From NCBI RefSeq assembly GCF_001602525.1, contig NZ_LSYT01000006.1:469903-533902 (forward strand): a stretch of DNA of 64,000 nucleotides, read 5' to 3'. Numbering within the stretch: the first letter of the stretch is position 1; each line of letters opens with the position of its first letter. The position numbers were made by a program, and so were the translations under genes. Below, in pieces: positions 36,834-47,099 of this stretch. The notes below the pieces were generated by a model. That model had not been told where the DNA came from, made no database searches, and saw only the letters and a list, made by a program, of their open reading frames with translations. Source of the stretch: Flavobacterium chilense. GTDB lineage: Bacteria > Bacteroidota > Bacteroidia > Flavobacteriales > Flavobacteriaceae.

Positions 36834-39467
36834 ATGACAATTCCAGCACAATTTGACGCTAAAACGATCGAGAATAAATGGTATGATTACTGGATGAAAA
36901 ACAACTATTTTCATTCAGAACCGGATCATAGAACACCTTATACAATTGTAATTCCGCCGCCAAACGTCACTGGAGTCCTGCACATGGGGCATATGTTGAA
37001 TAATACAATTCAGGATGTTTTAATTCGCAGAGCACGTCTTAAAGGTTTCAACGCTTGTTGGGTTCCGGGAACAGATCACGCTTCTATTGCTACCGAAGCA
37101 AAAGTAGTGGCAAAATTAAAAGCAGAAGGAATCAATAAAAACGATTTATCCCGCGAAGAATTCCTGGCTCATGCCTGGGAATGGACAGATAAATATGGTG
37201 GAACAATCCTGGAACAGCTTAAAAAATTAGGTGCTTCCTGCGATTGGGAAAGAACCAAATTTACTATGGATCCTGACATGTCAGCAGCTGTAATTCGTTC
37301 GTTTGTTGATTTATACAACAAAGGGTTAATTTACAGAGGATACCGAATGGTAAACTGGGATCCGGAAGCAAAAACAACTTTGTCTGACGAAGAAGTAATT
37401 TACGAAGAACAACAAGGAAAATTATTCTTCTTAAAATATAAAATCGAAGGAACTGAGGAATTTTTGACCATTGCCACAACTCGTCCTGAAACTATTTTTG
37501 GAGATACTGCGATCTGTATCAATCCAAACGATGAGCGTTTTACACATTTAAAAGGTAAAAAAGCGATTGTTCCTATTTGTGGAAGAGTGATTCCAATTAT
37601 TGAAGATGAATATGTAGATGTAGAATTCGGAACCGGATGTTTAAAAGTTACTCCGGCTCACGATATGAATGACAAAACGTTAGGAGAGAAGCACAATCTT
37701 GAAATCGTTGATATTTTTAATGAAGATGCTACATTAAATAGTTTTGGATTACACTATCAGGGTAAAGATCGTTTTGTGGTTCGTACTGAAATCGCAAAAG
37801 AACTGGAAGAAATTGGAGCTTTGGCAAAAACCGAAATCCATTTAAATAAAGTAGGAACATCTGAAAGAACCAAAGCCGTAATCGAACCAAGATTATCAGA
37901 TCAGTGGTTTTTGAAAATGGACGAATTGGTGAAGCCTGCAATCAAATCAGTTTTAGAAGACGGTGATATTAAATTACATCCAAAACGTTTTGAAAATACA
38001 TACGCACATTGGTTAAACAACATTCGTGACTGGAATATTTCACGTCAGTTATGGTGGGGACACAGAATTCCGGCGTATTATTACGGAGACGGAGAAAAAG
38101 ATTTTGTTGTAGCCGAAAATATCGAAGAGGCGCTAAAATTAGCACAAGAAAGAACATCTAACCATTCACTTACAGCATCTGACTTAAGACAGGATGTTGA
38201 TGCGTTAGATACCTGGTTCTCTGCATGGTTATGGCCAATGTCTGTTTTTGATGGAATTATTAATCCTGAAAATGAAGATTTCAAATATTATTATCCAACA
38301 AATGACTTAGTTACAGGTCCGGATATTTTGTTTTTCTGGGTTGCGAGAATGATTATTGCAGGTTATGAATATACCGGAAAAAAACCATTTACCAATGTAT
38401 ATTTAACCGGTTTAGTTCGTGACAAACAGCGTCGTAAAATGTCTAAATCATTAGGGAACTCTCCTGATCCTTTAGACTTGATCGAAAAATTTGGTGCAGA
38501 TGGTGTTCGTGTAGGATTGCTTTTAAGTGCTTCTGCAGGAAACGATATTATGTTTGATGAAGAATTATGCCTTCAGGGAAAAGGATTTACAAATAAAATA
38601 TGGAATGCCTTTAAATTGATAAAAGGATGGGAAGTTTCTGAAACTATTCCACAACCTGAATCATCAAAAGTAGCCATTGAATGGTACGAGGCAAAATTGC
38701 AGCAAACCTTAGTTGATATCGAGGATAATTTCGAGAAATACAGAATTTCAGATTCTTTAATGGCAATTTACAAATTGGTTTGGGATGATTTCTGTTCATG
38801 GTTTTTAGAAATGATTAAACCGGCATACCAACAGCCAATTGATAAAGCAACGTTTGATAAAGCAATCGAAATGTTAGAAAGTAACCTGAAATTACTTCAT
38901 CCGTTTATGCCTTTCTTAACGGAGGAAATCTGGCATTTAATTACTGACAGAACTGCCGAAGAAGCTTTGATTGTTTCAACGTGGCCGGAATTAAAACCAT
39001 TTGATGCAAAATTAATAACTGATTTTGAAAATTCAATCGAAGTGATTTCAGGAATCAGAACCATTCGTAAAGACAAAAATATTCCGTTTAAAGACAGTAT
39101 TGAACTGAAAGGTATTAATAGCGAAAACGTTTCTGTTTATTTTGATTCTATCATTACGAAGTTAGGAAACATTTCTGCTTTTGATTATGTTTCAGAAAAA
39201 GTAGAAGGAGCATTATCTTTCCGTGTAAAATCAAATGAATACTTCATTCCAATTACAGGAAATATTGATGTTGAGGCAGAAATCGCAAAATTAACCGCAG
39301 AGTTAGTATATACGCAAGGTTTCTTAAAATCTGTTCAGGCAAAATTATCAAATGAAAAATTTGTAGCCGGAGCACCTGAGAAAGTCCTGGCAAACGAAAA
39401 ACAAAAAGAAGCTGATGCACTGGCAAAAATTGCTACAATTGAGCAAAGTTTAGCTGGTTTGAAATAA
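36834..39467 (+). CDS. valS: Valine--tRNA ligase
   Basis: The 877-residue class I synthetase has the HIGH motif in NVTGVLHMGHMLN (about 43-55) and KMSKS in RRKMSKSLGNSPDPLDL (about 533-549). TRPETIFGDTAI and TGCLKVTPAHDMND belong to the CP1 editing domain that removes mischarged threonine. The C-terminal coiled arm (from about 800, with QGFLKSVQAKLSNEKFVAGA, then LANEKQKEADALAK) is typical of ValRS. It is preceded by the long repeat hairpin and followed by a strong terminator. Confidence 0.98.
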   Translation: MTIPAQFDAKTIENKWYDYWMKNNYFHSEPDHRTPYTIVIPPPNVTGVLHMGHMLNNTIQDVLIRRARLKGFNACWVPGTDHASIATEAKVVAKLKAEGINKNDLSREEFLAHAWEWTDKYGGTILEQLKKLGASCDWERTKFTMDPDMSAAVIRSFVDLYNKGLIYRGYRMVNWDPEAKTTLSDEEVIYEEQQGKLFFLKYKIEGTEEFLTIATTRPETIFGDTAICINPNDERFTHLKGKKAIVPICGRVIPIIEDEYVDVEFGTGCLKVTPAHDMNDKTLGEKHNLEIVDIFNEDATLNSFGLHYQGKDRFVVRTEIAKELEEIGALAKTEIHLNKVGTSERTKAVIEPRLSDQWFLKMDELVKPAIKSVLEDGDIKLHPKRFENTYAHWLNNIRDWNISRQLWWGHRIPAYYYGDGEKDFVVAENIEEALKLAQERTSNHSLTASDLRQDVDALDTWFSAWLWPMSVFDGIINPENEDFKYYYPTNDLVTGPDILFFWVARMIIAGYEYTGKKPFTNVYLTGLVRDKQRRKMSKSLGNSPDPLDLIEKFGADGVRVGLLLSASAGNDIMFDEELCLQGKGFTNKIWNAFKLIKGWEVSETIPQPESSKVAIEWYEAKLQQTLVDIEDNFEKYRISDSLMAIYKLVWDDFCSWFLEMIKPAYQQPIDKATFDKAIEMLESNLKLLHPFMPFLTEEIWHLITDRTAEEALIVSTWPELKPFDAKLITDFENSIEVISGIRTIRKDKNIPFKDSIELKGINSENVSVYFDSIITKLGNISAFDYVSEKVEGALSFRVKSNEYFIPITGNIDVEAEIAKLTAELVYTQGFLKSVQAKLSNEKFVAGAPEKVLANEKQKEADALAKIATIEQSLAGLK

Positions 39468-39487
39468 GCCCCCGTTTCTTTTGAACA

Positions 39488-39528
39488 TAAAAATCCCAAT
39501 ACTATTTTTAGTATTGGGATTTTTTTTC
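39488..39528 (+). terminator. Terminator after valS
   Basis: AAAAATCCCAATACTA, a TTTT loop, then TAGTATTGGGATTTTT and more Ts. A 16-bp stem. Confidence 0.92.
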
Positions 39529-39600
39529 AAAGCAATTTGAATACAGGGCAAAAAGAATGATTTTTTACAGATTCAAATTAAAGAATTGGTACTTCAGAAA

Positions 39601-42516
39601 TTAGTTTTTAATAATTTTTCTGGTCGTTACAATTCCATTATCAGATATAAACTGAACAATATAAATTCCGGCAGCTTGTTTGGCGATATTCACATTAAAT
39701 TCTTTCTGCTTATTTGTTTTTTCTTCAAAAACAATACCATTGTAAACACTCGAAATTTTTAAAGTTCCCTGTTGTTCATTGTTAATACTAATTTTAAAAA
39801 TACCATTTGTAGGATTAGGATAAATAGTAAATACTCTGGAATCTTCGGCTTCTTTAAGGGCTATATCACCTTCTTTAGTTTGAGGTTTTCCTGCTTTTAC
39901 AAGAGCAAAACGTTCACCGCCTTCTAATTCCCCTTTAAGAGCATCTTCCTGAATAAGATCTAAAGTAATTTGTTCTTCAGCAGGAAAATCTTTGGTTACT
40001 CTAAAATCAAATGTTATTCCAAAAGTCTCCCCAATTTCTATTGGTAAATTGGCAATTGATGCTTCTCTTGAAGAAATCAGAATTTTATTTTTATCGATAA
40101 TTTTTACGTTTTTCAAACTTCCGTTAGCCTGTGCTTTTTCAAATAATTTTTCATCAAGAGTAGCTTCTATTGTTCCGCCCAATTCGAAGAAATTGTTTTT
40201 GAACTGTTCATTAAATCCTTTATCTACAAATCTGATGTTTACAGATTTAGATTTTATTCCTCTGATAAAAACAGCAGTTGGTGAAACAAAATCAGTTGTA
40301 TTTAAATTATAAACACTTAGATTTTTCCAGGCAATATTATTATTGTTTTTAGTATTTACACCAATCCCAATATTGTTTACTTCATTAAACATAGGATCTC
40401 CCAGAGATTCAACTCGTGCGGCCAGACAAAAATGATGCTGATCATAAGTATAATCTGCCGGATTTGGCGGATACCACGGAATCATTACTATTGCGCTGCT
40501 TCCTGCAGTTATAGATGGAATGTTTGCCTCGCCAATATAATCACCATGAATTACTGGACCCACACTAAAATTTACAAAATTAGTTGGCCATGTTAATCCT
40601 GAAGAAGCTTTGGCAAAGTAAAGTTTTACTTTTGCAGCAGAATTGGTAGCTGTACCTCTGTTATAAACTCTGATATAAACTGCATTTGGTGAGCTGACTT
40701 TATATTCCGGATTTTCGTGTACAAGACCTCCATCAGTATTTTGTCTTACCCATATATCATCACTGATCCACATAGGTCCGGAATCCGGATTTGGTTCTGC
40801 TCCCGTATCGTATGGTCTGTCTTTGATGTAAAGATCAGCCAGTGGTGCCGTGATTCCGGTAACAATTACAGAATATTTTTGATTTCCGTTTACTAATGCT
40901 CCCTTGTGAGAAATGGTTACAGTGTAATTACCGGCAGCTCCTACGATTCTGATTCTTTCAAATGGATCTTTGGTATTATCACCCAAACCATTTGTAGTTG
41001 CTGTTAATAATCTGTACGGAAAATTAGTCCCTGCTGAATTGGTTACGCGTATGTCAAGGTCATTAACCAATCTTGAAGTACCAATATTAGGAGTGCTTCC
41101 GCTATAAGCTACACCAGCCGGATCTGTCCAGGAAATAGAAGCAATTAATGGATTTACACCATCAGATGTTACAGTAAAGCTGTAACTGCTTCCGTTGTTC
41201 AAGGTATTCTCGTCAATAATAGCAAGGGTTCCTTTTTTAGTAATGGTTTCAGCGGCAAATTTTGCATTTAGTAAGCCCCATCCAAATATAGCATCAGGTC
41301 CAACTGCTCCGGCATCATCAGAAGTATGCAAAGCCAGCCCTTTTAAGGTTGCAGCACGCATAAATCCTCCGGTTTTGTTTTTATAATGTTGCTGTAGCAA
41401 AAGGAGTGTTCCGGTAACATTTGGAGAAGCCATAGAAGTTCCCGTTGCGTTCCCGTAACTCGTATTGGTTAATGGAGTAGGTGTTGCTGTAAGTGTAGCA
41501 GTCGAGTAAACAGCAGTTCCGTTTCCTGTTAAGTCCGGTTTAATCCTCAAATCATCTGTAGGTCCCTGACTGCTGGAACTATTAATAGTAACACTTGTGA
41601 GTGCTCCTGTGCTGCTTATTACAGCATCATTGGCATTAGCAATAACAAGATTATTTTTTGCAGTAGCATATCCTGTAAGTTTATCATAAGTAGTAAAACC
41701 TCCTAACGGACTTGTATTTGCAGTATTGTCGTTACCATCATTACCGGCAGCTTTTACCATTAAATAATAAGGAGCATTGAACATTAGGTTATCCCAATCC
41801 CGTGCAACGGTTTCATAGGCTCCAAATCTCCATGCTGCCATGATAACTGCTCCGGAGGCGTTTCTTAATCCCCATCCGTAAGAGTGGTTAGATAGTAACA
41901 TTCCGTTTGTTGCAGCTGTTGTAGCTTCAGATAAATCAAAATCCCAGTCATTGGTTTTTGCATTTGCCTGATAAGCCATTCCTTTTGCCTGAGCAACCAA
42001 ACCTGCTGCAACAATAGTACCGGTAACGTGATTGGCATGCTGGCTGTTGTTGCTGGCTGGATTTATAGTAGTAACACCATCTAAGATTGAAACCCTTCCT
42101 CCGAACTCATTGTGAGTAGGCAGTGTGGCGCCACCATCCCAAACATAAGCAGTCATGGTTTGTCCGTTGAGTGTAAGACCTAAGCCTCCGCCGGAATTTA
42201 AATAATTGGCACGGGTTGATTTTGCTGCATCGGCATTTTCGGGAGTAAAATAAAGCGGATATTTTCCGTCTGCAGATACATCCATTAATTCACTTTGAGT
42301 ACCATCTTTATTAATAAAAGATAAACTCCAGCCGTTTGCTCTGGCGAGACTTATAGCTCTTTCTTTGTTTTTTGCGGCTTCGGTTTTATATCGAACACTT
42401 AAAGATTCCAGTTCTGTAACATTAGAACCTGATCTAATGTTTTCGATATCATTTTGAGTTTGGGAATACATCATTCCACTTACACAAAAGAAAATAATTT
42501 TGTAGAGATTTTTCAT
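39601..42516 (-). CDS. Secreted subtilisin-like serine protease with T9SS type A tail
   Basis: The 971-residue protein has a signal peptide ending MMYSQ. Its S8 catalytic triad is complete: Asp127 in TAYVWDGGATLPTHNEF, His163 in QHANHVTGTIVA, oxyanion Asn259 in KAAGNDGNDN and Ser361 in GTSMASPNVTG. After the protease (to about 440) come P-domain-like and CARDB-like beta domains (about 440-720) and a further region with DFVSPTAVFIRGIKSKSVNI. The last 75 residues are a type A T9SS sorting domain: VFTIYPNPTNGIFKIS and AAGIYIVQFISDNG. It should be released or surface-anchored by the type IX system. The N-terminal prodomain is short (about 90 residues). It is a single gene. Confidence 0.95.
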   Translation of the reverse strand: MKNLYKIIFFCVSGMMYSQTQNDIENIRSGSNVTELESLSVRYKTEAAKNKERAISLARANGWSLSFINKDGTQSELMDVSADGKYPLYFTPENADAAKSTRANYLNSGGGLGLTLNGQTMTAYVWDGGATLPTHNEFGGRVSILDGVTTINPASNNSQHANHVTGTIVAAGLVAQAKGMAYQANAKTNDWDFDLSEATTAATNGMLLSNHSYGWGLRNASGAVIMAAWRFGAYETVARDWDNLMFNAPYYLMVKAAGNDGNDNTANTSPLGGFTTYDKLTGYATAKNNLVIANANDAVISSTGALTSVTINSSSSQGPTDDLRIKPDLTGNGTAVYSTATLTATPTPLTNTSYGNATGTSMASPNVTGTLLLLQQHYKNKTGGFMRAATLKGLALHTSDDAGAVGPDAIFGWGLLNAKFAAETITKKGTLAIIDENTLNNGSSYSFTVTSDGVNPLIASISWTDPAGVAYSGSTPNIGTSRLVNDLDIRVTNSAGTNFPYRLLTATTNGLGDNTKDPFERIRIVGAAGNYTVTISHKGALVNGNQKYSVIVTGITAPLADLYIKDRPYDTGAEPNPDSGPMWISDDIWVRQNTDGGLVHENPEYKVSSPNAVYIRVYNRGTATNSAAKVKLYFAKASSGLTWPTNFVNFSVGPVIHGDYIGEANIPSITAGSSAIVMIPWYPPNPADYTYDQHHFCLAARVESLGDPMFNEVNNIGIGVNTKNNNNIAWKNLSVYNLNTTDFVSPTAVFIRGIKSKSVNIRFVDKGFNEQFKNNFFELGGTIEATLDEKLFEKAQANGSLKNVKIIDKNKILISSREASIANLPIEIGETFGITFDFRVTKDFPAEEQITLDLIQEDALKGELEGGERFALVKAGKPQTKEGDIALKEAEDSRVFTIYPNPTNGIFKISINNEQQGTLKISSVYNGIVFEEKTNKQKEFNVNIAKQAAGIYIVQFISDNGIVTTRKIIKN

Positions 42517-42932
42517 ATAGGTTTGATTTAAGGGGTAATTTTTTTACAAGACATTTTTTCATAAAAAAAAGGCGGACTTTTGTCGCTGATACTACCGTAA
42601 AATCCATACGGCAAATTGAATTTCATTTTCATAATTTTGAGTATTAAAAGGTTAATAAAAAATACTTCTGAAAAATTAATTTGATAATTTTATTTACAAA
42701 CTGTCATGTTTTTGTATGAATTAACTTTAAATCGTAACAAAGCTCGTTAAAGTAAATGAAGTTGAATAGCGTATAAATACCTGATTTTTAATTGATTGGT
42801 GTTTTTTGGGATGAACGGGGTATTTGTGAGTAAGATTAAGCTAATATAGTGGTCAAGAAACAGTGCGGTGCCAAATAAAATAGCGTTTCGCAATGATGAA
42901 ATGAGCTGATTATCAATCTGAAAAAGCCATAA
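42517..42932. other. Intergenic region without recognised gene
   Basis: These are about 415 bases upstream of the subtilase start (leader side). I see no ORF with coding character, only AT-rich sequence and scattered 'cataaaaaaaaggcgg'-type words. Confidence 0.4.
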
Positions 42933-42973
42933 AAAAACCGTATCAATTTACTGTTGAAACGGTTTCTTTTTTG
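42933..42973 (-). terminator. Terminator after the amino-acid permease
   Basis: AAAACCGTaTCAA and TTGAaACGGTTT around a TTTACTG loop, flanked by A- and T-runs. The permease gene stops at 43033 on the minus strand. Confidence 0.8.
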
Positions 42974-43032
42974 AATTTAGCAGAATATTGTCTAATAATC
43001 GACTAGATATTTTGGGATATTTTAGACTAAGT

Positions 43033-44355
43033 TTATCTTACATTTTTAGTTCGGTTTAAAATCAAAAATAAAGGATAAGAAGCCAGTGTTATGATCACAA
43101 TAATGATAAAACTTTTAGGATCACTATAAACAAACCCGATTAATAATGCAATTGAAGCCAAAATAGCAATAATAGTAGTCCATGGATACCAAACTGAACG
43201 GTATGATCTTGGCAAATCAGGTTCTTTGGTTCTTAATTTGAGTAAAGAACAATAGGCTAGTCCCCAAACGATAATAGAAGTAAAAGCTGCAAATGAAAAC
43301 AAGACTTCAAATGAACCAATACAGATCAGAAACAAACTAAAGAAAGAAGAAACCAAAAGTGCTACAATTGGTGTTCCGCCTTTATTGACAGCTGTACCTT
43401 TTTCGATAAAGAAACCATCACGGCTTAATCCATACAAAATTCGTGGCGGAATCATCATAAAAGCATTCAGTATACTAATCAAAGAAAAAATCGAAATAAC
43501 GGTAACGATGATCGCTCCGTTTTTACCAAAAATAATATTGGCAACGTCTGCTGCTGCCAGATTTGATTTGGCGATAGTTTCAATAGGTAAAACATGAAAA
43601 AAGGCGATATTGAGTAAAACGTAGATTGTCATTACAAGCAATACACCGCTGAACAATGATTTTGGAATGTTTTTACCCGGATCATCATTTTCTTCAGCAA
43701 AAAAGCAAACGCTATTCCACCCATTATAAGTCCCGATAATAAGCTGAAGTGATTTAAAAAATCCAAATAACAAACCAATCTGAAAGAAAGAATTATCTTT
43801 TGCAATTGGTTCAACTTCTACGCCCGAATACATAAAACAGGCTACAACCAGAGCTACAAAACAAACCACTTTTATAAAACTTGTAATTTGCTGTATGGCG
43901 CTTCCGTTTTTAACGCCACTTAAGTGTAATAAAACAAAGGCAATCAATAGCGAAATTGCCATTACAGTAGCATAACTTTTAAGAGAAGGGAATAAAATAG
44001 TGATGTACTCGCTAATTACAATACAGAAAAAAGCTGGGGGAATGGCATTGGTAATATAATCAAACCAACCCGAAAGAAATCCGGCATATTCTCCAAAAGC
44101 CCTTTTAATATAATTGTAAGATCCTCCGGCTTTAGGGAGCATTGTAGCTAATTCGGCATAGGAATTAGCACCAATTAAAACAAATAATCCGCCAAAAAGC
44201 CACGAAGCAATTACAAGCCATTGATTGTTTAACAAAGAGGCAATTGAGCCCGGTGTTCGTAAAATTCCAACTCCAATGGTTCCTCCAATTAATACGGCAA
44301 TATTAAAACTTAGACCTAAGCTTTTTTGTAATTGATTTTTCCTGGAATCTGACAT
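43033..44355 (-). CDS. APC-family amino-acid permease
   Basis: The start is ATG at 44355 (MSDSRKNQLQKSLGLSFN). The frame extends to 44445 but there runs through a terminator hairpin, so it is not the start. 440 residues with about 12 membrane helices. TM1 carries the APC signature FNIAVLIGGTIGVGILRTPG (substrate-binding G-T-I-G-x-G-I), followed by LPKAGGSYNYIKRAFGEYAG at the TM2-3 junction, and GTYNGWNSVCFFAEENDDPG with the EE motif after TM6. It resembles the LAT/serine-threonine branch of the family. The specific substrate is unknown. It is a single gene between terminators on both sides. Confidence 0.92.
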   Translation of the reverse strand: MSDSRKNQLQKSLGLSFNIAVLIGGTIGVGILRTPGSIASLLNNQWLVIASWLFGGLFVLIGANSYAELATMLPKAGGSYNYIKRAFGEYAGFLSGWFDYITNAIPPAFFCIVISEYITILFPSLKSYATVMAISLLIAFVLLHLSGVKNGSAIQQITSFIKVVCFVALVVACFMYSGVEVEPIAKDNSFFQIGLLFGFFKSLQLIIGTYNGWNSVCFFAEENDDPGKNIPKSLFSGVLLVMTIYVLLNIAFFHVLPIETIAKSNLAAADVANIIFGKNGAIIVTVISIFSLISILNAFMMIPPRILYGLSRDGFFIEKGTAVNKGGTPIVALLVSSFFSLFLICIGSFEVLFSFAAFTSIIVWGLAYCSLLKLRTKEPDLPRSYRSVWYPWTTIIAILASIALLIGFVYSDPKSFIIIVIITLASYPLFLILNRTKNVR

Positions 44356-44433
44356 ATTTGGATTTTTTATTTTGAGGATAAAGTATTTGCGGGACAAAAG
44401 TACTACAATTAGAACATTTTCTTTTGCGAAAAC

Positions 44434-44467
44434 AAAAAACCTCATTTAGTAGTAAATGAGGTTTTTT
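44434..44467 (-). terminator. Terminator after the TonB-dependent receptor gene
   Basis: AAAAACCTCATTTA, GTAG loop, TAAATGAGGTTTTTT. A perfect 14-bp stem in the 200-bp gap. On the minus strand it lies between the receptor stop and the permease start. Confidence 0.88.
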
Positions 44468-44558
44468 ATATTGATTTAAAAAGCCAAAACTTCTTCTGCT
44501 TTTCAAAAAATGAAAGTTGCAGAAAAAGCTTTGGTAATCTAAATCTAATTCAAATATT

Positions 44559-46832
44559 TTAGAACTTGTATCTTAAGCTTGTCAGGATTTGACGAGGTGC
44601 AATTGGATTCACACTATAATTTTCGTGAACAGTATAATTCAACTCGTTTGTAATGTTTGATAATTTACATAGAATTGAGATTTTTTTCCAAGTGTAACCA
44701 GCCGATACATCTATTGTTGTGTATCCCTCAAGTGGAATTTCTCTATCCCAGATTCCGTTTGGTTTAGTAGAATCGTATTGATTGTTCCAGCCTCCAGTTC
44801 TTTTTCCAATATAATTTCCAATTGCTCCAACAGAAACTCCTTTAAACAAGCCATCTTGCAAGGTATAAAAGAAACTTAAATTTGCGGTATTAGCCGGAGT
44901 TCTTGCTAAACGATCACCTTCTATAAAACTTCCGTTTAATCCAGATGTTTTTGTATAGCGCATATCATTATAACTGTAACCTGCAATAATGTTTAAACCT
45001 TCAATTGGTCTGGCCGTAACATCAATTTCTATACCTTTACTTTTAGTTTCTCCACTTAAAACTTTTACGTTAGTATCAACGTTTGGAGTTGTTCCGTCTG
45101 CTTTAAATTCAGCTGTTTGTGCTAAATTACTGTTCGTGATTTGATAAACAGTAAAGTTTGCACTAAAAAGTCCACTTAAGAAATCAGTCTTGATTCCTGC
45201 TTCATATTGGTCAATAATTGATGGAGCAATTGGTTTTAAATCTGCAGTTGTTCCTGTATTTGGAGTAAATGAACTTGAATAGCTACCAAACAAAGAGATT
45301 TGTTTTGTTGGTTGGTAAATTAATCCAAATTTTGGAGAAAAAGCATTATCCAGTTTTTTACTACCAACAACAGGTGTTGCTTTTTCAGGGCTCACAGTTT
45401 GAACTCCGTTCGTAAGTATTTCTTTGTAAGTTGTTACTTCAGCTTCTTGCCAGGACCAACGAACACCAGCTAAAACTTTGAATTTATCTGTAATAGAAAT
45501 CAAGTCTTGAAAATAGGCACCAAAACGATTGGTTTCTGTTTTTGCGATTTGAGTCGCTCTTGCATCCGGAATATCGTTTCTTTGTGTCGAAGGATCGAAA
45601 TCAAAAAGATAGATAGTATCATAAAGGTTCGGATCAAATTTACCATTTACTTTAACTTGTTTTTCGTTAAAAGCATAAGTATAAGCCGTTGCAAATGAAT
45701 TTTCCCAATCTGCACCTGTAAAGATTTGATGTTTTACAGATCCGGTATTAAAATTTCCCTGAAGGCTTAATTGATCTCCCAGAATTTGCTCTAAGTTTTT
45801 TGCCTGAGTTAGTCCTCTATTCCAGTAACCAGGAATTGGATATGTTTTAATGTCATCTAAATTAGACAATTGAGCTGTTGATTTTTGTCCTCTGTTATAA
45901 GTCTGGTATGAACTATTAAAATTAAGTTTCCAGTTTTTATTGAAATCATGATTTAATAATACCGATGCGCTGGCAGATTTTGTATTACCATTAGACCAAA
46001 GAGAACCGTAAAAAGCATTACGTGGTAAATCAAGAATTTGTTTTCCTATAATTCCTGTACCAAAATCCGGAGTCCAGTCTGCAGTTAGATAATCTCCCTG
46101 AACTGTAATTTGTGTTTTAGGATTGACAATGAAAAGCAAGGAAGGGTTTACATATAAACGCTCATTTTTTACAACATCTCTAAAACTTTCAGAGTTTTCA
46201 TAAGAACCGTTGATTCTAAAAGCAATAGACTTACTAAGAGGTCCGTAAAAATCAAAAGAAGGTTTGTAGAAAGAGTAACTTCCCATTTGCATCGAAATTT
46301 CGCCACCTTTTTTGAATGATGGTGTTTTAGTTACCAAATTTAATACACCACCCGGAGCAACATTTCCAAATAATAAAGCAGAACCACCTTTTAAAAATTC
46401 AACTTTTTCTAAACCTGAAACATCAGGGATAGAACCTGAATTATAACGAAAACCATTTTTAAACATATTGTTGGTACTCATATCGTATCCTCGGGAAAAG
46501 AAAGATTCCTGAGCTCCACCACGGGCAGAACCTACATAGACCCCATTGGCGTTTTTTATAACTTCGCTTAAACGAATAGCTTGTTGTTGCTCTATTACAT
46601 CAGAACCAATAACTTGTATACTTTGAGGGTTATCCATTGGTTTTAATCCTGAACGAACCGCAGTTACTGGTTTTGGCTCTTTATTTTTAGTAACAATTAC
46701 TTCATTAAGGATTTCTCCTTTTTTATTTTTTACAGTATCATTTGTAGTAGAAGTGTTTTCTGCAGCTGCATATTGCTGACTATAAGAAGTAAAGCTTAGA
46801 ACAGATAAAGCAAATAGTAATTTATATTTCAT
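44559..46832 (-). CDS. TonB-dependent siderophore receptor
   Basis: The 757-residue protein has a signal peptide ending TSYSQ. The plug domain shows LNEVIVTKNKEPKPVTAVRS, the DNPQSIQVIGSDVIEQQQAI strand, ANGVYVGSARGGAQESFFSR (F-x-x-R-G-Y-D of siderophore receptors) and LEKVEFLKGGSALLFGNVAP with GGVLNLVTKTP. The barrel ends SVNPIAPRQILTSLRYKF with terminal Phe. Resemblance is to FhuA/FoxA-type ferric-siderophore receptors rather than SusC. There is no carboxypeptidase-like N-terminal extension and no SusD partner. It has its own good promoter, which includes no obvious Fur box that I can assert. The DUF4198 gene upstream has a separate terminator. Confidence 0.94.
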   Translation of the reverse strand: MKYKLLFALSVLSFTSYSQQYAAAENTSTTNDTVKNKKGEILNEVIVTKNKEPKPVTAVRSGLKPMDNPQSIQVIGSDVIEQQQAIRLSEVIKNANGVYVGSARGGAQESFFSRGYDMSTNNMFKNGFRYNSGSIPDVSGLEKVEFLKGGSALLFGNVAPGGVLNLVTKTPSFKKGGEISMQMGSYSFYKPSFDFYGPLSKSIAFRINGSYENSESFRDVVKNERLYVNPSLLFIVNPKTQITVQGDYLTADWTPDFGTGIIGKQILDLPRNAFYGSLWSNGNTKSASASVLLNHDFNKNWKLNFNSSYQTYNRGQKSTAQLSNLDDIKTYPIPGYWNRGLTQAKNLEQILGDQLSLQGNFNTGSVKHQIFTGADWENSFATAYTYAFNEKQVKVNGKFDPNLYDTIYLFDFDPSTQRNDIPDARATQIAKTETNRFGAYFQDLISITDKFKVLAGVRWSWQEAEVTTYKEILTNGVQTVSPEKATPVVGSKKLDNAFSPKFGLIYQPTKQISLFGSYSSSFTPNTGTTADLKPIAPSIIDQYEAGIKTDFLSGLFSANFTVYQITNSNLAQTAEFKADGTTPNVDTNVKVLSGETKSKGIEIDVTARPIEGLNIIAGYSYNDMRYTKTSGLNGSFIEGDRLARTPANTANLSFFYTLQDGLFKGVSVGAIGNYIGKRTGGWNNQYDSTKPNGIWDREIPLEGYTTIDVSAGYTWKKISILCKLSNITNELNYTVHENYSVNPIAPRQILTSLRYKF

Positions 46833-46867
46833 GTGTTTTATTTAGATTGAATAAAAATAACTTTTTG

Positions 46868-46899
46868 CAAATATAAGGTCTAAAAAAGGCTTTGACAAA
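46868..46899 (-). promoter_or_regulatory. Promoter of the siderophore receptor gene
   Basis: On the minus strand TTTG (46899-46896), 20 bases, TATATTTG (46875-46868), 36 bases before the ATG. This is a textbook Bacteroidota promoter. Upstream, tcttaagatcatcttaa (about 46941-46957) contains short inverted words that could be an operator. Confidence 0.65.
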
Positions 46900-47049
46900 A
46901 TTTATAAAGGTGTTTTATTGCTTAAATTTGTCTTAGTATTATCTTAAGATCATCTTAATATTTTGGATGTAGTGATTTTATTCTTTAAACAGAAGCATTT
47001 AAAAATGGCAGAGCAGTTGTGCGATGCTGCATACAATCTAAACGGATAA

Positions 47050-47081
47050 AAAAACCTTGCCCAAAAGAACAAGGTTTGTAA
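47050..47081 (-). terminator. Terminator after the DUF4198 gene
   Basis: AAACCTTG and CAAGGTTT around a ten-base loop, between the DUF4198 stop and the receptor gene. Confidence 0.75.
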
Positions 47082-47099
47082 TATGTAGTGAAAAAAGTT

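Noticed and set aside
39992..40312. 106-residue plus-strand frame inside the subtilase gene
   Set aside because: Opposite strand of an established protein with full catalytic triad; no independent motif.
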